Below, in pieces: positions 22,128 to 33,678 of a DNA stretch of 64,000 bases. The number at the start of each line of letters is the position of its first letter. The first letter of the stretch is position 1. The notes beneath the pieces were generated by a model, which saw only the letters and a program-made list of their open reading frames with translations, searched no databases and was not told the origin of the DNA. The position numbers and the translations under genes were made by a program. The DNA comes from Cylindrodendrum hubeiense (lineage: Eukaryota > Ascomycota > Sordariomycetes > Hypocreales > Nectriaceae): positions 120,422 to 184,421 of the forward strand of contig JAANBB010000035.1 of NCBI GenBank assembly GCA_014621425.1, given 5' to 3'.

Positions 22128-23873
22128 ATGGGCATGCAAGGCCCCTTGACAGCCCAAGCGCTTGTGAGAAACCCTGTCGCCCTGTGACATGATGATGATG
22201 AGTGGCTTCCCAACTGACCACTGTGTTAGGGTCGCTCCCCATATGATGATGTGGTGGAATGGGACCGAGAAACGGAGGGAACTCGGGAGTCGACACAGCA
22301 ATTCGACCACAGAGGACGTCCAGTGAATCCCGAGACGAAGAGGATTAATCGAGACATCGTCCGGTCTCATAACGAGGTGATGCTTGTGATTGGCGTCGCA
22401 GAGCAGGAGAATCCGAACATCGGCCCAGAGGCTGCATCGCAACGACGACATGAATTCCACGAGGACGCCATCGGCATTAAGATCGCCTCCTCTGCCCATC
22501 GATGTATTGAAGCCGTCGGCATTTTTGGCCTTCATGGAGCCCGCCAGAGGATCTTGGTAAGACCCACTCGCCCCAAGAAACGCGCTGTGCACCGCCCATC
22601 TAACCGAACCAAGATTTACAAGCGCTATTCCCAAATCCCCTTCTGGGACTTGTATCAAGCAACGAGAAAAGACTTTTCATTCTTACGGGACGTTCTACCC
22701 GGCGCACCGGCAAGCCTGCTCTCCAAATACGCTGAGCGCTACGTCATTACCCTCTGGAACGGGCGCACAGATCGGATCATTGCACGTAGATGGTAAGTAT
22801 GGCTGGTCTGGATACGTTCAAGGTCAACGGCTAACACAATCAGCGTTCATGAGGTTTGGTCCTATCTCCGGGTTCACCTAGAGCTGTATGTTGCTCTCCA
22901 GAGACTGGGTCTCATTTCAAGCAACCAGTGGTTCCCAGCATTATCGTACTTTGTCCCCTTTACCGAAGCATCCCCCATCCCTGCCCCACCTCCATTACGA
23001 GACTTCACACTCCAGTCTCTCTTGCAATGGGTGGGAGGACTCGCTATTTCTGCAACCCCATTCCTCGTCTGGGTAATGACACAACGGATGGTGCGTGATT
23101 GGAAGCCCAAGATCTGGAATGAGATCCTCTCGCGTCTGCCCAACACAGGCTTCTCCGGACGACGAATTCCCCCGCCTCCCCCACTCCCGTCATCTTGGCG
23201 GCCTACCAACGATTCATCTAGAAGGAGAAGGTCCGAGCCGCACCAAATTCGGGAGACGGGGGATGATGTTTCCCCTCTTAGGGCAGTTGATGGGCAACTG
23301 CCTGATACTCCGGTGGAAGCTGTTCGACGCCAGAGTACCTTTTCAGCCAGAGGCGATGACTACGCTAGTGACGAAGAAGAGATGGAGGGTGTCAGTGCAA
23401 CTCTCATATCGTTCGATGTTGAGGCGAGCGAATCGACTGAGGCCCCGGCAGGACTCTGGAGCGCAGAACTTCGTCCTAGTGTGGCCTCCGACGCCAATCC
23501 CGCAGCGAACTCCCAGCCTCTCTACCTCGACACGATGCTCACTCGACTTTCGCCGTTGATGGCCTCGCATATTTTTACAGACGCAGTTACGAGGATTCTA
23601 ATGTCGCCCTACGAAGCTACAGCCCTACGTCTGCTGGCTCGGACATATTGTCTAAGGCAGGGTATTCCGTGCGACGACATCTGCAACGTCAATCTCTTGA
23701 GCGGCCTCAACATGACTGCCATCATCAACTTCTTGTGCATTGAGTTTGTACATCTAAGTATTTCCGGGGAGGTCTGGGCGGCATTCACGGGTCTTTCGCA
23801 GTTTTTCCATAAAACAGAGGAGGAGTGGAAGCAGGCAGAGGCCGACAAAGCGCTGGGATGGTCGGATGACTGA
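22128..23873 (+). CDS. conserved fungal one-span membrane protein, function unknown
   Basis: Exons 22128-22163, 22230-22792 and 22844-23873 give 542 residues; introns are 66 bp (GTGAGA...TTAG) and 51 bp (GTAAGT...CAG). The 12-codon first exon (MGMQGPLTAQAL) was chosen because it joins in phase to GRSPYDDVVEWD, and the next frame upstream has no better start. The N-terminal third is basic and polar. One strong hydrophobic span is at ~258-280 (LLQWVGGLAISATPFLVWV), followed by a Pro-rich and then acidic linker (~300-420). A helical C-terminal part (~430-542) includes SPLMASHIFTDAVTRILMSPYEA. I believe unnamed relatives exist in other ascomycetes but recognise no catalytic motif. Divergent from UTP13 across 280 bp, so the two may share a promoter. 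Confidence 0.8.
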
Positions 23874-26800
23874 GGTGTGGTTGAGGTGGTAATTCTTCAT
23901 GTACGAGTACGAGTATGAGTGGTGCAAAATTAAGCACAGAAGCTGGCGTTTTTTATTCTTCACGTCTTTACCCTATGAGTCTTTACCCTATAGGTCTTTC
24001 CTCTATGAGTCTTTCCTCCATGATGACACTTTATGATTCGATGATAACATTGGCCCTCGGAGGCTACACACCGGTGACCGATCGATGGAACGTTTGATTG
24101 GGGATAGGAGGGAGAGCGATGAGGGGCAGTTGCGTTCGGGCGGGACCTGGGCCGAATCTGTGCTATAATTACCCAAAGTATCCGATTCACCTGCATTGGA
24201 TTTGGATGCTTTGGGCATAGTCTTGCCCAGCAATATCTTCCCGTCTCTTTTCCCACCTCACATTGATATCAACCCCACTTGTCAGTTGTCATTCCTTCAC
24301 CCGCATCATCTGGACCGACCCGAACGGGCCGACAGGGGACCGACGCTACGGCAGGGAGGGATGAGGCGACACACATACTCCAACATAAACACCAAACCTT
24401 GTTTTGCTTGTATTGGCTCGGATTATCATTCATTGGATATGATTCGAGATCCTGGAGGCCGGGGAACGCACCGGTGGCGAGAAGGGTGGGAGGGAAAAGA
24501 GGGGGGGGGCACAGGCAACAACCCGACATGGTGAGAAAGAGAAAAGAGAAGCACCGGTCTGAGATGACGAACATGACGCTCTGGAGGAAGGCAATCCTGA
24601 CCCTTGTGTGGTTTCTGTCAGACGAGGGGGGTTCATGTAGGGGGCGGATGCACGACTGACAAGCCATTCTGCCTCACCAAACTCTGGACGGGCGCCGCTT
24701 CGAGGGCTGTTAACCACTCGGGCGCTGGCTTCAGCGATGGAGACACCGAGGAGGTTGGAAATCTGTCTCGAACCACACCTAAGCACACAGCGAAGTCACA
24801 TCGATACGTCCTCATTGTGCAAATACTAGGGGGGGGGCGTGTCGACCTCTCACCGGTGAGGGCCGCTCTCCGCTCTCCGCCACTGGAAGCTGCAGCAATT
24901 TACAAATTCATGTACAGACAGATGACTGCCTCGATAACCATGCAGTCGTGTGTGTGTGCTCTTTCCCCATTCCACACGTCTTGCACAAAACACTAAGCAT
25001 AAGAAGCAGTGATGATACCCAACGAATCTCTTGCGGAGGTCAAGGTCAAGGGGTACTTCACCCTCACCCTTGTCGGGACCCTAGCTGCCCTGGCATGACT
25101 GCCTGCGCACGGCCGCCTCGATCTGCACAATTCCCGGGGAAACACGGCAGATGTTATCAGTCAGCGCGCACCTGTACAGGTACGGAGTATGCTGGCGGCC
25201 TGTATGATATTATGACAGGGACCGGCGTGAAGCACGCTAGCTCTGACCGGTAGGACGGGGGAACTTCCGCTGTCTCTCCACCCTGGCAGTGACATGGTGC
25301 CCGTGATAGGGCAGGGCGGGTGGTGAAAGCTCTTACAACAGACCTTTTTTCTTCTCCCTCGTCTGCTGCGATTGGCCTCCTTGCCGTCTGGCTCGACCGA
25401 GAAGTGTCCGCATCGGGCGAACCACACAGCACCTGTATGGACAACATTTGGACGGGTTCCTGGTTTCAGGGGGATACCGCAGCGTCTTTGTTTTTAGATG
25501 AGTGTCTATGATCTTGAAGTTTGCTTGGATACTGCAGGCTATACGCCCAAGTCCGCTGCATGTTTCGCGGGAAGAGCATCGCCCTGGCCGACATGGTTTC
25601 TTAGGGGGCCCTTGTTTCTCTTGGGGGCGTCTCTCTAAGTCCTACAAGTACAATCCCATATGTGGCGGCGCTCTAGGAGTCGAGGCCGATCCCATGCAAT
25701 CTCAAGCCGTCACAGATAACGCCCGGAACGTGTCGAGGACGAACATTGTGGTTAGCCTGGGTTCAATGTTGGGTGTGTAGTTGCGCGTCCTGACACGACT
25801 GAGGCATCTCGCACTAACGAGCCGTCACATTGTGGCCTTCGCTTCCGAGTACTACCCGATATCAGCTAACGCAGTCCAAAATCACTACGGCGCCTCACCT
25901 CCCCACTTTGCTGCAAGACTTCTCAGATATCATTTTTATGTTTGGCATGAGTCCATCGATGCGGACTGCTTCTTGGCTATTTACCTCTTCTCTCAATGGC
26001 AGCCCCTTCGCCGGAGAAAACAAGGCGACTGGCAATCAAGCCGAGGACGCCGCCATCAGAATAGGTAGCTTATTGGTCTGAACCCAGCCACGCAGTTCCA
26101 AACCCCACATCCTGAACGAGTATAAATGAAAGGGTATGGCAGGGACGATCTGTGTATTTATCCTCTCATCACTCTCCTCGTACACTATACCAACATAAGT
26201 TCCTCGTTGTCTGAAACCTTGCGTCCTGATTACCTTGACCTCCCTCAATTCACAATGCCTTCCGGATGTGTCGTAAGTTTATCCATTACCGTCAAGGACG
26301 AGGGTCGGAGATAAATCTCACAAAGAACCACAGGACCTGGGCCGTACAGTCCTGATCCCTCGGCCCCAGCCTCCCCGTCCTCCCCCCTCCTCCAAGTAGC
26401 ACTTGGTCCAAAGGGTCCTGTGGGTTGGGGTCTATGCAAAAGTCCGGGCCGGCAGTGGCGACATGGCAGCTTAGTGCCGTAAGTAATACTAGTTCATAAC
26501 CTATCCCGCTGCCTCTATTAGCAGGACATCCTTGCTGAAGCCAGACCAGAAAGACCCGAGGCAAGGGAGCTTTTCCAAGTGGTCCCCAGCCCAGAGAGCT
26601 AGGTTTTCACGTTAAACATGGACGGCATGGAGAAGGGAAGGTTGGATTCATGTTGGTTCAGCTCGGACTACTGATGTGCTGGGAAGTCGGGGCGAATATT
26701 TAATTGAAATTTTGCTTTGAAGGCCAGAGAAAATAAGGGATAGCATTGCTTGATTAGGAACTCTCACACCGGTTACAGAGGCTGGAGTAAGTAGTTTTTG

Positions 26801-27391
26801 TCAATTGACGCCGTCTCTTCAAGAAGGCTATTTGTCTCCATGCTCGTGGTGCAGTGTCGTCCAAGATCCGACAGACAAGCGCGTTGCTCTCCTACAGGCT
26901 GGCGCGCTTCAGGGGCGGTTGTGCAAGCGAATAATGGCAAGGAACTGGAGGGTACTTCCTTGTACCACCGTCGTGTTCAGCACAGCCCGAAGGAGCAGAG
27001 ATGTGCCATGAGGCGCCGGAAGGCGACCGCCAGAGCCTCAGGCGGTGCTGACCGGATGCGTCCATTCGTGCCAAGCTTCATCAACGGACAACTCGGGTAT
27101 TGGTTATCATTGCAGTCGTGAGGCCGACGGCAGCATCTAAGTCGCTTTTGGCGCGATGGCGCATATTTGGGTGACGCTGTGGATCCTGGGCGTCTTTTTG
27201 GTTGGGCGATGATCTGCGGCATGGGTCGTGTTGGTGGTGGGATGAAGCACAAGTTGAAGGCCGAGGCCAGAGGATAGACAGTCGGGATTGTAAGATAAAT
27301 ACTCGAGTGTCTGCTCGTGTGTAGTCGATCAATCATCGCCGACTCCTACCTTGAACAAGTGAGCAACATCAAGTTTCAACCATTGATCATC
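23874..27391. other. gene-poor interval, 3.5 kb
   Basis: No protein-coding gene could be supported on either strand. It contains the 15-bp tandem array at 23964-24023, long G runs near 24505 and 24830, and a promoter-like segment around 26113-26260 that ends in an ATG but leads to no credible reading frame. The last part is the presumed promoter of the gene at 27392. Confidence 0.55.
23964..24023. repeat. four-copy 15-bp tandem repeat
   Basis: Units start at 23964, 23979, 23994 and 24009, with consensus GTCTTTMCYCTATGA. The first two are nearly identical to each other, as are the last two. It lies 90 bases past the stop of the preceding gene, so it is probably in its 3' untranslated region or just beyond. 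Confidence 0.9.
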
Positions 27392-28453
27392 ATGCAAGTG
27401 AACATGCTCCGTACCGCCCCAGCGTGTCGTGGCAGTGGATCTAGCACCGGGGACTTGGCCGACCAGCGAATTGAACAAGACATACCTTTGGAGCACCATG
27501 AAGACTCCGGTCCTCCTTGCCCTGATCTGGAGGCTCACGGCAGTCAAGAAGGTGATGATTTCTTTCCCGTCGCATCGGTATTGGGAATGCTGATTGATGT
27601 AGAAGCCCCCCTGCGAGGTCTGATTCTCGTGGCGAGTCACCGACGGGACGATGTCATGTACCAACTTGCCCGGCGTTTCCGTGAACAGGCAGCATTTTGC
27701 CTTGACACAAGAGCCAATTATATCCATCAAAGCTGGAGAAAGGTTGTCCAGACTATAGACAGGGATGGAAATGGTCTAGATAAGCTCCAGAAAGATTTCT
27801 TTCGGGACCTCAAAGAGTATTGTACGAGCCCGGTGCCCTTTCGTTTGTCCATCGGGTTGGAGCTAACGGTGTCCTAGACGAATTTGTTATGCTCACATAC
27901 CAGGTGGAAGGCCTTGTCAAAGCAGACCGCCTACTGCTGAAGCACTTTATTGGCACAGTGAAGCCGGATCTGAGGGAAGACGACGCCAGCTTTCTCGAGG
28001 GCCCACGTGAAGATTGGGTGGAGGCGTATCCGATGGAAACCATGAACCGATGGCTGAAGCTGATTCCTGAACACAGCACTGTCAGATCTCTTTGTGTAGG
28101 TCGGAAGACATCCATATGGTTGCAGCTTTACTAACTGCGAATAGAACAAGTTTCGGAACCGTGACAAGATCACGACGCACGAGCACTTTGAGGCCCACGA
28201 GTACTCAGACGAGGTGTTCATGGCGGTGTTTATCACCATTTCGCACATCATCATTGTGACGCTTGTTGGTGCCCCTGTCATCATCCAGGCTCTTGGAATA
28301 TTACCGATGGCCTGGAACGCCGTGATGTATATGGTGTGCTTGATCTTGTTCATCATCTTCACCCAGGCAATTGTTCGAAGCGAGAGTACTCAATTCTTGA
28401 TGAGCCTGGCATTTGCAGCTGTCGTGGCAACTAACCTGGGCCGCGCACATTGA
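27392..28453 (+). CDS. protein with C-terminal membrane spans, DUF6594-like
   Basis: Exons 27392-27821, 27878-28095 and 28145-28453 give 318 residues; introns are 56 and 49 bp, with GCTAAC and ACTAAC branch points. The start at 27392 is the first ATG in a frame that is open further upstream. Residues ~70-216 are helical and charged (ARRFREQAAFCLDTRANYIH, QKDFFRDLKEYYEF). Two clear hydrophobic spans follow at ~241-262 and ~270-292, with a possible third at ~299-312. This layout (long helical cytosolic part, then two or three C-terminal spans) matches the fungal DUF6594 group, but I do not see its most conserved motif, so the assignment is tentative. No catalytic residues seen; function unknown. 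It stands alone, with 3.5 kb and 5.2 kb of gene-empty sequence on its sides. Confidence 0.75.
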
Positions 28454-31400
28454 AGAAAGAACATGGCCATGGCTTTCAGAAGTATTTACGCCTTCGATCC
28501 AGGAGCGAGAGGCTCCACAAGAGGTGTCAAGGTGTAGCTGGATTGCGGTGGGTTCGGCTTGGGTAGTTCGGGTGGTGAAGGTGTGTGGGGTGGAAGTTTG
28601 CAATCAACTTGTCTTTGAATCGAAGTGTTTCATGTACTTGAGTTAATTTAATTGATGTGTATCGAGATTGTTGTCAAGCAAGCGTGGCGGATTTGAACGT
28701 GAATTTGTGTCGTAAGCTGAGAGTTATCCCGACAGGTTCGCGGTTTTTGTTCTCGGTTGGGTGCGCGTGCAGCTTGAGATGCCCGTTAGCTCGAGATGGG
28801 CCGGAGATGCCATCCGTATACGTGCCGAGGACTCGAGAGGGAATGGTCTTGAGCAAGCTGAAGGCCTGTTGTCCAACGCAGACCAGAAGATCGGGAGCAA
28901 CACTGGATGGGAGCCGCAGAATGGGGGCCGCAGAATGGAAACACAGAATGGGGAAACACAGAATAGAAGTCACAGAGGGGGGAAGAGAAAAGAATGAACG
29001 AGGGGGGGGGCTGGGTGTAAGGAGAACAGGTTGCACTTTGCCGCAAGTCGACGGCGGGCGCTCCTTGGCCGGTTTTCCAGCCCAGCTTCACACCAACGCC
29101 GAAGGGGACAATCACATGAGAGAGACGTGCCATGGGACAAGGATCAGAAAGCCATCGGGAGTAGAGAGAAGTTTGAGTAAATATTTAGTTTCAAAATAGC
29201 CCCTCTTTAAGGGTTGAAGACCTCAACTTTGAACCAGAACGAACCGCGCGTCCCACCGCAAAAGCTGTTATGAGTCCCGGGGAGCTCCCTTCCCCAGGCA
29301 GACAGGGGCTTTTTGAGCCTCAACTCAAAGAAATTTCTGGTGCGCCCTCTCGTGGCGGGTACTCATACCAACCCCCGGCCATTGACCACCCCTGGCGGAT
29401 AACCGCCACGGCAGTCTTTCGAAGGCTGGGGCGAGCGCAGAGTCCAGGGCGCTCGTCGACGATGCAGGGAGGCCAGCGGGTGATCGTGACGACACCTCTC
29501 ACGACAAGTCCATTGTCATCTCCCTCGTCTTCCGTCATCAAATCTCCACAGCCGCCGAATCTCAAACCACCTGTGCCGTCGAGGCGCTCCAAGGTCGCTG
29601 CTCGGTCGACTCCTTGCCGCCCATCTGTATCATGTCGTCCGGCCGAGTCCACCCCCTCATAAATTGGATATCCCAGCATCCGGGGTCTAGCGAGAGATTA
29701 GTGCCAGCGTCCGGGGATCGGTGGGGTCATGGGCTTGGGTCCACCAGCAAAGCAGAGCCTCATGCGAACCAAGGCGCTCTGTAAGTTCCGCGTCTTGGAG
29801 GAGGCAGCCAGGCAATCAAACGACATGGCACCATACATCCCCTAGCGGCGTGCAACTAGGTAGGTCATCTCGGTAGGCCCTCCTAGCAGGGTTTGCGCTG
29901 AAACCGCCCTTGTCGCTCTTCATTTCCTTGGCGTCGGGTTGCCGGCGAGCTGGCGGGCGGAGAGAACGAGTGCGGAGGAATGCAACCTTCCATCGATACA
30001 TAGCACATGCAGTAAGTTAGTAGGGTGAGGGCGATTGCCTCGCGACGAGTCAAACGCCACGATGCTACTGATAGCTCGCGCTTTGTCGACGCCGGGTCGC
30101 GCAATCACACCATGTTGCATCCTGCGGCACCAGGAACGAGTTGCCTGCTGATCTTTCGGCCCCTCCTGCAACGGCCCTGAACTAACGGGGAGTCGGTCTC
30201 TCTCATTGGTTGGGTCGAGGCCGGCTTCGTGGTTGAATCAGCTCTGACTGACCCCAGCAGCCCAGCTCACCGAAATGGTGAAGGGCCAGCCTCCCTCCAC
30301 ACCGCTTCGGTTGTCGAAAGAATGCAAGTCAGTGGGTGCCTGGTGCTCTTAAAGCGAGCCCATCCTGTCGGTCTCGATTGACTCGGATCAAAATAGTCTT
30401 TCCGTTACTAGCAAGTCGACCATTCTTGGCTCGGATCCGCAGTCTCGGTGTTGGTTCGTTGTTGACATGTTTGTCCACACTTCGCCGAGCCAGGACTTTG
30501 GCTCCTTGCGCCCGCCGTCTCTCGCTCCGTCGTTGCATAATATGTCGCCTCAGCACCCCATCTATCGGTGCCGCCTGTCGATGCAACGATGCAGTGTCCT
30601 CTCGACCGTGGCCATCAGTATCCACACCAGTGAGGTCTTTTTGAGCTTGCCATCGGCACTGGGGATCCTCTCAGTTCAATCGGGATTCTGAAATGGCGCA
30701 AGTTAGCACAAGTTGTCCATTTCGACGGGTTTGCATGAGGGCCTGAACCAAAAAGGGCTCAACTCTTGAGCAACAACATAAGGTGAGATAGACTCAACCA
30801 GGCGCCTCGTGCGGTGTAATGCAACATGTGGCTAATTGTCTGCAGTTATCTAGAGGATGCTCAACCGTCCAGGAAAGACCGCAAGCTGGGCGACATCCTA
30901 TTTCTATTCAGAATAGGTGGCTTGGATCTAGGGCAGCCAGGGGATATATTATCTGGACGTTGCCCGAACCCCTGCCGCAATCCGGGACTTAGGGACGGGC
31001 CGGGCAGCCCTTTATAGACTCCCCCTCTAACCCTCCAACCACCTGGCACACAGGGTGCCTTGGCCTTCCCCATAGGCGTTAGGTCGATCTGTGGGGAATG
31101 AATGACCAGTCTTTCATGCGTCCGAGACGTCGGCCGGGAACGGGGGACGGACGGACAGACAGACGGACAGGGGAATCGTGCTCCCTCGCGTGTCAAGCGA
31201 CAACTGCGATCGCGATCAAGCTTTGTCCAGTTCAAGTATCGGCACTGGGTTGTCGCTGTTCCAGCCAAGTCAGGCGTCGTCTTGCCCTGGTGGGAAGGAT
31301 CAATTATTGGATACAACCCTAATTCCTCGGCGATCTCTTGTTGTCTTCTGCCCTGTTTAGGAGCGGGGGCCTGCCAATTCACCAACGCCAGCTACCCAAA

Positions 31401-33678
31401 CCAGCCCACAGCTCGCTGTTATCAATCTGTGCCAGCTCTTCCAGCAGCAGCTCCGCAAAAGGCACGGGCATACAGTGGAGAAGCCCTTAGCGAGTGGCCC
31501 TTCTTCTTATTTGATGAATCGCGACGACCTGAGTAGAATGATGCAGTGACTTCGTGGGGGGCTCAATAGAGCCCACGGGCCCGTGTTAGCTCCAGGCCTG
31601 CCGCTATCCCCAGGGTTTCCTCACCGCACGCCACCCAGTGGTGCTGTCGTGAGTCCTGGCACAGTTGTCACAGCCATCCACGGCCGACTCAGGGCCGAGG
31701 TTTCGCTGTCGTGATCCCAGACGCTTATTTCTCTGAGCGCGACATCCCGGATGGCTTTTTATCTGCACCTGGATGTATGGCATTCGCCAAAGGAACCGGT
31801 GTTTACGGCACTGGAGAATTTCCCTCGCGTGTTCCGGATGCCAGGGGGCCTCCAGTCTCAACCAAAGCCTGTTATGTCTTCAGCCTCGAAGCTGTACAGA
31901 TCGCCCTCCATTCCGAGGGCTGTGGAGTTGCGAAACCAGGGGCTGAACCCCCGCGGGAAATTTCACCGTCCATGAAAAGGGAGATTTACGCTATTTGGAG
32001 ACGGGAAAGTCGTCTTGAATTCATCGTCATCTCATGTTGGCCCATGAAGCCAACCGAGGGTACCAAAACCAGCGCTGCAGACCCTTGGAATATCCATGTT
32101 TGAAGGCCATCTTGGCTCAATCAACGTGCTTTCGGCAGAGTCCCGATTGAAGCCGGGAATATTGGCGTCTGAGTTATCACTGAGCGATGGACTCCAACAG
32201 CGATATTAGGGGTTTCTTTACCTCAAGAAGCAGCAGCGCTTTGGCCCTGAATCTCAGGGTAGCCCCTGAACCATCTACGACGTGATAACTTGCCACATCA
32301 ACAAGCGCATGACGTCGAGGGCCGTATCAATCTGCCAAAGGCAGGGAAAAATGATGGGCTCAAATTATGCGGGCATTTCTCTCAGGATGAGACACACCTC
32401 GCCCTCCCTGTCACGATTAGGAGCTCTTGGGTGCGCCGAGCCCAGCCTGATGATGGCATCGCAACCCAACAATCCCATCCATCGGAGGGTCACACTGTCC
32501 CTCAGCCTCCATCGTGACCCCCCAGAGCCTCTCCAGCTATCTCAGGAGCTTGCTATACACCCATTTGCCGAAAGTGAGGCTCTCGTCAACCCTCCAAAGG
32601 GCGGTGAAAGCTGATTCTGTTGGCTCGGGGCCGGCGGGATCCAGCCCCTCCCATCCTTCTCAGCGTCATCATCCCTGAGTGGTCTGCTCCTTGCCAACTT
32701 TTCAACCGGTGAAGCCGACGATGAAAGTTGTTGCACAGCCCGTTGCCCAACCAACACCCTCATGACCTCTCGCAACCAATAAACAATATGCCGAGATATG
32801 CGTCTTCCAGACACCCGCTGCACGATGAGAAGGTATCGAAGAAGTACTCCCATGTCTCCCCCTTCTCGCAGCGGATCGGTCCGCATCCTTCACTTGCTCC
32901 GCCTGGCAACGGGGTCATCTGAGATCGACGGATGCGTGCTATTCGTGCTTCCTGCAAAGCGCATACGAATCATGACGCTCTCAGTCCAGATTGAGGAGGC
33001 TTTGAGCCTCAGCCTCGAGCGGCCAACGGAAGGATTGGGTACTAAGTGGATGCTGATGGAGCAAGTTGCTGCGGGGGGCCGGGTTTAGCATCGTGGATGG
33101 AGGGACTGGATCGGAGATTATGTGGGTGTGGTGATGGGCCGTTGGTCGACGAGAGGCTTTGTGGAGATGCGCGCTTGTGGATGTTGCTTGCGCGGGTAAG
33201 AGGATCAATCAGGATGGCTGCTATTCACAGTGGATATCGCACGTAGAAGAGTTCAAAGAGTTGCTATGATAGTATGGCGGGCCGGGCATAAGAGTGCGTG
33301 AGCTAGCCTGGCCTGGTTTTGTATCAGTAGCATCCTCAGCCTTGTTGATGCTGATATGATTGGATGGTAGGGGGGATCTCACGATGACGACTTAAGGGGC
33401 GCCTTCAGGTTACAAACAGTAGAGACAATATTCGTAGCAGATCGGATCTCCAAACTATACCAGGTTATTTCTTTGTTAACAAGACTATATACCAAATGCA
33501 AGCAGCATGTACACAATTTCGGAGTTTCTTTTCTGGGGGCTTCCCTGATGCTGGGACACTGGTTTGAACGAACACAGACATGTCTACTTTCAACTCATGA
33601 TTCATAGCACCATCTATATAGCCGGATTGCCTACAATTAACAACAAGACGTTTACATCATTACTCCGAAAAGTCCACG
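28454..33678. other. gene desert, 5.2 kb
   Basis: Moderately GC-rich sequence in which every frame is broken into short pieces. The longest (up to 180 codons) have composition like random GC-rich DNA and no splice-linked continuation. A degenerate 14-15-bp tandem repeat lies at 28914-28975 and a G run at about 29003-29010. No transposon-related reading frame, RNA gene or terminal repeat was recognised. Part near 33600 is presumably the MCM5 3' region. Confidence 0.55.
28914..28975. repeat. degenerate 14-15-bp tandem repeat
   Basis: Four units with core C(C/A)CAGAATGG start at 28914, 28928, 28942 and 28957, followed by a partial CACAGAG. The purine-rich plus strand continues into a G run. Function unknown. 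Confidence 0.8.

Noticed and set aside
22065..22658. 197-codon minus-strand frame
   Set aside because: Antisense to the spliced membrane-protein gene at 22128, whose exons join in phase; no coding character of its own.
28657..29199. 180-codon plus-strand frame
   Set aside because: Runs through a degenerate purine-rich tandem repeat and a G run; composition is that of random GC-rich DNA.
30861..31536. overlapping 144-174-codon frames on both strands
   Set aside because: Low-complexity, repetitive short words on both strands, no splice-linked extension and no recognisable motif.
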